Under the pieces are notes generated by a model. The model worked only from the letters and a program-made list of their open reading frames with translations. It was not told the origin of the DNA and did no database searches. Of a stretch of 39,842 nt of DNA, positions 35,210 through 39,842 are shown in pieces. A program made the position numbers and the translations under genes. Origin of the DNA: DASZMJ01 sp035551935 (GTDB lineage: Bacteria; Planctomycetota; Planctomycetia; Isosphaerales; Isosphaeraceae); the NCBI GenBank assembly GCA_035551935.1, contig DASZMJ010000246.1, forward strand, positions 1 through 39,842, given 5' to 3'. Within the stretch, counting starts at the first letter, position 1; each line of letters begins with the position of its first letter.

Positions 35210-35808
35210 CCGAGTCGCAGGCGTTGCTGGCCCGCCTCCTCGTCGACGCGGCGCTGCGCGAGCGCTTCGTCGCCGACCCGACGGGCGTCGCCGCCGCCTT
35301 CGGCCTCGATGCCGAGGAGGCGTCGGGGCTGGCGCGGGCCTCGGCCGACCAGGTCGCCTGGTTCGCCGACTCCCTGGTCCGGAAGCGGCGGGGCGCGGTG
35401 GCGAAGTGCCTGCCCCTGACCCGCCGCGCGCTGGGAGGGGATCGCTTCGACTCGCTCTTCCGCCGCCACGCCGCCGCCTTCATCCCCGGCGGCGTGGCGC
35501 GGCATCGCGACGACGCCATCGCCTTCGCGGACCTGCTGGGGCGCGTGGAGGACATCGCGACGACCTGGCTCGGCGACCTCGTCCGCCTCGAGGCCGCCTC
35601 GCTGCGCGCCTCGGAACCGGTGCGGCGGTGGTCCCAGTGCCGGCTCCGCCACCGCCCCGACGCGGTCCTCCGGGCCGCCCTCGACGGGGCCGACCCGCCG
35701 CCCCGCCCCTGCCCGTGCTTGATCGTCTGGTTCCGGACCACACGCCGGGGGCGACTCCGTCGGCTCGTCCTCGCGCCGCCGCGATGGCGGCCGAGGAGCC
35801 GCGGATGA
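35200..35808 (+). CDS. Helical partner protein of the MNIO cassette
   Basis: 202 residues from an ATG at 35200 that overlaps the MNIO stop by 10 bases. LLARLLVDAALRERFVADPT and AAFGLDAEEASGLARA, then FADSLVRKRRGAVAKCLPLT, form an all-helical N-terminal half. Such helical proteins (DUF2063-like in a broad sense) often follow DUF692 genes and are thought to bring the substrate to the enzyme. The C-terminal third is Arg/Pro-rich with CPCL near residue 170 and may be poorly ordered. The family link is by order, size and pattern. Confidence 0.7.
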   Translation: MGLAESQALLARLLVDAALRERFVADPTGVAAAFGLDAEEASGLARASADQVAWFADSLVRKRRGAVAKCLPLTRRALGGDRFDSLFRRHAAAFIPGGVARHRDDAIAFADLLGRVEDIATTWLGDLVRLEAASLRASEPVRRWSQCRLRHRPDAVLRAALDGADPPPRPCPCLIVWFRTTRRGRLRRLVLAPPRWRPRSRG

Positions 35809-35870
35809 TCCATCTGGCCGCCGGCAAGTCGGCCCGTGCTCGCCGTTCTCGATCCGAGCCGAATCATCGA

Positions 35871-35899
35871 GCCGGCGGCCGAGTGGTTCGGCCGCCGGC
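35871..35899. terminator. Hairpin between convergent genes
   Basis: Perfect 12-base arms (35871-35882 and 35888-35899) leave a 5-base loop; there is no T-run. It lies between the MNIO cassette (plus) and the lipid kinase (minus). After it, 35925-36000 is relatively AT-rich and holds no gene that I can see. Confidence 0.5.
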
Positions 35900-36063
35900 G
35901 GGGCGATGGCCACATCCCGTAGCCATGTGCTCTATATAGAATGGAGGATTGTTTCCGAATCGTTCTTTGATATCTCGATCTTCGACACTTGCCCCCGGCG
36001 CGGAACGAACCGAAGGACCGGGCCTGTATCCCGTTCGTTCCCGAAGGATGGCCACTTCGGGGC

Positions 36064-37041
36064 CTAACCGTAGGACGGGGGCACGACGATATCGACCGCG
36101 GCGGGGAGGACGTCGATGGACCAGGGGGCCTGGCCGGCGCCGGGGTCGACGACGCCGCCGGGGTCGCCGTCGAGCTGGAAGGGGACGGGGACGGTGGTGG
36201 AGACGAGGACGTGGGCGACGCGGCGGTGGTGGACGTCGGGGCGGGAGAGGTGCAGGCCGCGCAGCGCGAGCCAGAGGTAGTGCAGGGCGCGGAAGGGGCC
36301 GGCGTCGCGGAAGACGACCAGGTCGAGCAGGCCGTCGTCGGCGACGGCGGTGGGGGCCAGGGGGAGGCCGAGGGCGTAGCTCGGCAGGTTGAAGACGAAG
36401 GCCGTCGTGCCGACGAGGACCTCCTCGCGGCCGGGGTCGGCGACGGTGACGGTCAGGGGGGGGAAGCGGTACGAGAGGCTGGCGCGGAGGATCGGCTCGA
36501 CGTAGGCGGCGCGGTGGGTCGGCCGGGCGACGCCGGCCAGGCCGACACGGGCCTCATGGTGGCGGGTGACGACCTCGGCGTCGAAGCCGATGCCGGCCAT
36601 CAGGCTGAACCGGCGGCCGTCGGCGCGGCCCAGGTCGATCCGGGCGACTCGCCCCGCGGCGATCGCCTCGGCCACCAGCCGAGGCCCGCCCCGCAGGCCG
36701 AAATGCCGGGCGAAGAGGTTCTCGGTCCCCGCCGACAGGACCGTCAACGGCACCGCCGGACGCTCGTTGATCAGGGCTGCGACCGTACCGTCACCCCCGG
36801 CCGCGACCAGGCAACGGCACCGCCGATCGGTCGCCGCCTCGGCCACCAGCCCCGCGCGGTCCTCGGGCGTCCAGGCGATCTTCGAGCGCAGCCCTTGCCG
36901 CCGCAGGGCCTTGACCAGGTGCGCCACCCGTCGCCGGCCGCTCCCGAGCCCCGACCGCGCGTTGGCAGCGATCCCGACCCACGACCGGGCGTCCCGCCCG
37001 TTGTGGTTGGCCCCCGACTCCACCCCGTTCCGTTCCGACAT
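36064..37041 (-). CDS. Diacylglycerol/lipid kinase family protein
   Basis: 325 residues from an ATG at 37041 with GGAG 5 bases upstream; a GTG at 37047 is the alternative. The nucleotide-binding GGDGTVAALINE (residues 82-93) and LSAGTENLFARHFGL are the two family motifs (GGDGT and G-T-x-N-x-F/L-A). The second domain has FSLMAGIGFDAEVV, then DDGLLDLVVFRD and VPFQLDGDP near the C-terminus, as in DgkB/YegS-type enzymes. It is predicted to use ATP to phosphorylate a lipid or related alcohol at the membrane. It is divergent from the M20 peptidase gene. Confidence 0.9.
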   Translation of the reverse strand: MSERNGVESGANHNGRDARSWVGIAANARSGLGSGRRRVAHLVKALRRQGLRSKIAWTPEDRAGLVAEAATDRRCRCLVAAGGDGTVAALINERPAVPLTVLSAGTENLFARHFGLRGGPRLVAEAIAAGRVARIDLGRADGRRFSLMAGIGFDAEVVTRHHEARVGLAGVARPTHRAAYVEPILRASLSYRFPPLTVTVADPGREEVLVGTTAFVFNLPSYALGLPLAPTAVADDGLLDLVVFRDAGPFRALHYLWLALRGLHLSRPDVHHRRVAHVLVSTTVPVPFQLDGDPGGVVDPGAGQAPWSIDVLPAAVDIVVPPSYG

Positions 37042-37212
37042 CGCCACTCCGTCCTCGAATCGGCCTCGACCAATATGCCATCATGGACGCGCGGAGGAGC
37101 TCCGGTCAAGGCACGATCGCGGCCGCGGAGGCCCGTTTCCAAAGGGCGGGCCGTTGGGGTAGATTCGGGGCAGCATGGGCTGGGGCGAAGGCCGTCGCGA
37201 AGGGGTGACGAC

Positions 37213-38583
37213 ATGGCGATCGAGAAGGTCTCGAAGTATCTGGACGAGCACCGGGGCCGGTTCGAGGACCAGCTCAAGGCGCTCTTGCGCATCCCGAGCG
37301 TCAGCGCCCAGCCCGACCACGACCCCGACACCCGCCGCGCCGCCGAGTTCGTCCGCGACGACCTCCGCGCCATGGGCCTCGACGCCCGGCTCGTCGAGAC
37401 GAAGAAGCACCCGCTCGTCTTCGCCGAGAGTTTGAAGGCCCCCGGCAAGCCGACCGTCCTGATCTACGGCCACTACGACGTCCAGCCCCCCGAGCCGCTC
37501 GAGCCCTGGGACTCGCCCCCGTTCGAGCCGACCGAGCGCGACGGCGACCTCTACGCCCGCGGCGCCACCGATGATAAAGGGCAGATGTTCACGCATCTCA
37601 AAGCGGCCGAGGCGTGGCTCAAGACGACGGGCTCGCTCCCCATCAACGTCAAGTTCCTCATCGAGGGCGAGGAAGAGGTCGGCGGCGCCTCCTTGGAGGC
37701 GTACGTCGCCGAGCACGCCAAGGAGCTCGCCTGCGACTACGCCGTCATCTCCGACACCTCCCAGTTCGCCCCCGGCCTGCCGGCGATCACGTATGGATTG
37801 AAGGGGCTGGCCTATTTCGAGGTCATCGTCCAGGGCGCCAAGACCGACCTCCACTCCGGCACCTTCGGCGGCGCGGTCGCGAACCCGTGCAACGCCTTGG
37901 CTGTCATCCTGGCGAGCCTCAAGGGGCCCGACGGCCGCATCCAGGTCGAAGGCTTTTATGAGGATGTCCGCCCGCTGGAGGACTGGGAGCGCGCCGAGTT
38001 CGCCAAGCTGCCGTTCTCGGAGAAGGAGTTCCAGGCGAGCCTCGGCGTGCCCAGTTTGGAGGGGGAGGCCGGGTACACGACGCTGGAGCGCAAGTGGGCC
38101 CGGCCGACCTGCGACGTCAACGGCATCTACGGCGGCTACCAGGGCCCCGGGCCCAAGACCGTCCTCCCCTGCAAGGCCGGCGCGAAGCTGAGCTTCCGGC
38201 TCGTCCCCGACCAGGACAATAAGAAGATCCGCGACCTCTTCCATGCCCATGTGAAGCGCGTCTGCCCGCCGGGCGTGACCTACGAGATCATCGACCACCA
38301 CGGCGCCCCGGCCGTGCTCGTCGGCGTCGACAGCCCCGGCGTCCACGCGGCCGTCCGGGCGATCGAGGCCGGCTTCGGCACGAAGCCCGTCTTCATGCGC
38401 GAAGGCGGGTCGATCCCCGTCGTCGGCCTGCTCAAGCAGCACCTCGGCGTCGACACCCTCCTGCTCGGCTGGGGCCAGACCGACGACAACCTCCACGGCC
38501 CCAACGAGAAGTTCTCCCTGGCCGACTTCCACAAGGGCATCAAGTCCAGCGCCCACCTCCTGGCCGAGCTGGCGCGCCCCTGA
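37213..38583 (+). CDS. M20 family dipeptidase
   Basis: 456 residues from an ATG at 37213 with AGGGG about 7 bases upstream. Zinc-binding and catalytic elements are all present: YGHYDVQPP (His87, Asp89), YARGATDDKGQ (bridging Asp120), EGEEEVGG (catalytic Glu near 154), SDTSQFAPGLPAITYGLKG and GQTDDNLHGPNEKF near the end. LHSGTFGG marks the dimerisation lid domain. This is the carnosinase/PepV-like M20 group, cytosolic and likely a dipeptidase with broad specificity. It lies 18 bases before a Uma2-type gene on the same strand. Confidence 0.92.
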   Translation: MAIEKVSKYLDEHRGRFEDQLKALLRIPSVSAQPDHDPDTRRAAEFVRDDLRAMGLDARLVETKKHPLVFAESLKAPGKPTVLIYGHYDVQPPEPLEPWDSPPFEPTERDGDLYARGATDDKGQMFTHLKAAEAWLKTTGSLPINVKFLIEGEEEVGGASLEAYVAEHAKELACDYAVISDTSQFAPGLPAITYGLKGLAYFEVIVQGAKTDLHSGTFGGAVANPCNALAVILASLKGPDGRIQVEGFYEDVRPLEDWERAEFAKLPFSEKEFQASLGVPSLEGEAGYTTLERKWARPTCDVNGIYGGYQGPGPKTVLPCKAGAKLSFRLVPDQDNKKIRDLFHAHVKRVCPPGVTYEIIDHHGAPAVLVGVDSPGVHAAVRAIEAGFGTKPVFMREGGSIPVVGLLKQHLGVDTLLLGWGQTDDNLHGPNEKFSLADFHKGIKSSAHLLAELARP

Positions 38584-38600
38584 TTTCGAGGCCGTTCCCG

Positions 38601-39296
38601 ATGGCGACCGCGACCCTGACGCCCGCGATCCCGACCCCCGAGGGCGACGTCTTCGTCCTCGACGGCGTGCCGTGGGACCTCTACGTCCGGCTCCGCGACC
38701 TGCCCGAGAATCGCCGCGTCCGCATGAGCTACCGGCACGGGACATTGGAGCTGACCTTGCCCCGGTTCAAGCACGAGAAGCCGGCCCGCCGCCTGTCGCG
38801 CCTCATCGGCGCCGTCGTCGAGCACTTCGGCCTCCCCTGCGTCGAGGCCGGCTCGACCACCTTCCGCCGCCCCGGCCGGCACCCCCTCGAAGGCAACGGC
38901 AACGAGCCCGACGGCAGCTTCTACATCCAGAACGCCGCATCCGTCGAATATCACGAGGAGATCGACCTGTCCGTCGACCCGCCCCCCGACATCGTCCTCG
39001 AGGTCGACAACACGAACCGATCGGCCTCGAAGCTGCCCCTCTACGCCGACCTCGGCGTGCCCGAAGTCTGGCGTTACGACGCCACCGCCCGTACCCTCGT
39101 CTTCGATCGCCTCCAGGCCGACGGCACCTACGCCCCGGCCGACCGCGGCGTCGCCTTGCCGATGCTGACGCCGTCCCTCGTCCTCGACCGCCTCCTCCTC
39201 TGCGACTCCGCGGGCATGACCGAGACCGACCGGCGCCGCGGCCTGGCGGATTGGGTCCGAAACGTTGTCGCCGTGGGGTGGTTGCCCGGGCCGTGA
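38601..39296 (+). CDS. Uma2-family PD-(D/E)XK protein
   Basis: 231 residues. YRHGTLELTLPRFKHEKPAR, NEPDGSFYI (Asp104) and PPPDIVLEVDNTNRSASKLP (Glu134, Asp136) are the core of Uma2 proteins. YADLGVPEVWRYD then gives the usual G-V-x-E-x-W-x-x-D end of that core. The last part is a beta-rich tail with a short Arg-rich end. Uma2 proteins are abundant in planctomycetes and cyanobacteria and are predicted endonucleases of unknown role. It follows the M20 gene by 17 bases, but a shared function is not implied. Confidence 0.88.
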   Translation: MATATLTPAIPTPEGDVFVLDGVPWDLYVRLRDLPENRRVRMSYRHGTLELTLPRFKHEKPARRLSRLIGAVVEHFGLPCVEAGSTTFRRPGRHPLEGNGNEPDGSFYIQNAASVEYHEEIDLSVDPPPDIVLEVDNTNRSASKLPLYADLGVPEVWRYDATARTLVFDRLQADGTYAPADRGVALPMLTPSLVLDRLLLCDSAGMTETDRRRGLADWVRNVVAVGWLPGP

Positions 39297-39313
39297 CCGC
39301 GATCGGGCTCGGT

Positions 39314-39379
39314 CGGGTGGCACGCCCTGCAAGGGCGTGGCCGGCATCGGGACCACGCCCTTGCAGGGCGTGCCACCCG
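39314..39379. repeat. REP-like inverted doublet with 27-bp perfect arms
   Basis: Arms 39314-39340 and 39353-39379 are perfectly complementary around a 12-base spacer, and each arm contains its own hairpin (CACGCCCT-GCA-AGGGCGTG). It separates the Uma2 gene from the RpoC-like gene. Confidence 0.85.
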
Positions 39380-39444
39380 GCCGATTTGGGCGGGAGAATC
39401 GGGGGAAGCTCCCGCGGAATGAGACCGGATGGTCATAGCCCTTG

Positions 39445-39842
39445 GTGGACATTCTCGTGGGACGCCTACCTGAAGGAATCGCCTCAGAGTATCGGGCCGC
39501 CACTCTGCTCGAAATCCGCTCGTGGTCGTACGGAGAACTCGAGGCGGTTCGCGACCCTTCGGCACGAGCCTGGGGGCAGAAGAGGGGCACCCTCGATGAC
39601 GACGGCATATTCGGACCCCGGCGGGATTATGTGTGTGCTTGCGGCAAGTATCAAGGTACGGAATTCGAAGGGATGATTTGTGACATCTGTAGGGTAAAAG
39701 TCGCCTCCCATGAGATACGCCGGTCTCGATTCGCCCACATCGACCTCGCTTACCCCATCCCCCACCCTCTCGTTGCGCCCATGACGACGCTTGATGCGAT
39801 CCCGGTGCTACCCGCGCGGTTCTGGGAGTCCAAGGCTGGCGC
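39445..39842 (+). CDS. RpoC-like protein N-terminus, cut by window edge
   Basis: The frame opens after a TAG at 39436; TTG 39442 or GTG 39445 are the possible starts, and it runs off the right edge. The translation shows LEIRSWSYGELE, then GIFGPRRDYVCACGKYQGT, EGMICDICRVKVASHEIRRS and RFAHIDLAYPIPH. The order and spacing match the N-terminus of RNA polymerase beta' (RSWS-x-GE, IFGP-x-x-DY-x-C-x-CGKY, then C-x-x-C and RR-x-R-x-x-HI-x-LA). The four Cys (64, 66, 79, 82) have exactly the RpoC zinc spacing. It diverges strongly after the PIPH element and lies next to unrelated genes, so a paralogue or mini-RpoC is more likely than the housekeeping subunit. Confidence 0.75.
   Translation, partial: MDILVGRLPEGIASEYRAATLLEIRSWSYGELEAVRDPSARAWGQKRGTLDDDGIFGPRRDYVCACGKYQGTEFEGMICDICRVKVASHEIRRSRFAHIDLAYPIPHPLVAPMTTLDAIPVLPARFWESKAG

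Overview
The window looks like a chromosomal segment of a high-GC planctomycete, probably of the Isosphaeraceae type. This is inferred from four things: very GC-rich codon use; many inverted dispersed repeats between and inside genes; a DUF692/TIGR04222 pair; and several secreted Cys/His-rich proteins of a kind I associate with Planctomycetota. No rRNA, tRNA or CRISPR array was seen. Genes run off both edges.

Left part (1-7588, all minus strand): an accessory-looking block. A membrane-anchored GTPase with a C-terminal C2-like domain lies just upstream of a GTPase-associated-protein-like gene that leaves the window. Next come an overlapping PD-(D/E)XK-like/PIN-domain pair, a 96-bp element with perfect 22-bp inverted ends, and two secreted or membrane-anchored proteins that I do not recognise.

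Middle-left (7936-18798): a membrane-fused spermidine-synthase-like protein; a heavy-metal RND efflux set (His-rich exported protein, CzcB-like adaptor, CzcA-like pump, no outer-membrane channel); then an acyltransferase overlapping a cytochrome c/copper type II monooxygenase-like protein that carries a dispersed palindrome in its N-terminus.

Centre (18869-21106): a small type II toxin-antitoxin pair, an orphan C-terminal gene fragment, a small membrane protein, a decayed start of a phage-type tape-measure gene, and a 61-residue protein with a hairpin leader. This is the most degenerate, mobile-looking part.

Middle-right (21107-30230): an L-lactate permease, then a plus-strand cluster hpf, ptsN, HPr, enzyme I, a DUF2344 protein and ribonuclease E/G. 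The phosphotransfer chain EI-HPr-EIIA is complete here. The RNase E/G is unusual: about 520 low-complexity Arg/Glu/Pro residues interrupt its S1 domain.

Right part (30373-39842): a DMT transporter overlapping a glycosyltransferase; a secreted Cys/His protein; and a three-gene, translationally overlapping cassette. The cassette holds a TIGR04222-type membrane protein with a Gly-Cys tail, a DUF692 (MNIO) enzyme and a helical partner, which together look like a peptide- or protein-tail modification system. A lipid kinase, an M20 dipeptidase and a Uma2-type protein follow. The right edge cuts a gene whose start closely resembles the N-terminal zinc-binding region of RNA polymerase beta', apparently a divergent RpoC paralogue.

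Main candidates for new biology: the MNIO/Gly-Cys-tail cassette (33435-35808), the RNase E/G with its linker inside the S1 domain, the RpoC-like edge gene, and the GTPase and nuclease/PIN operons on the left.
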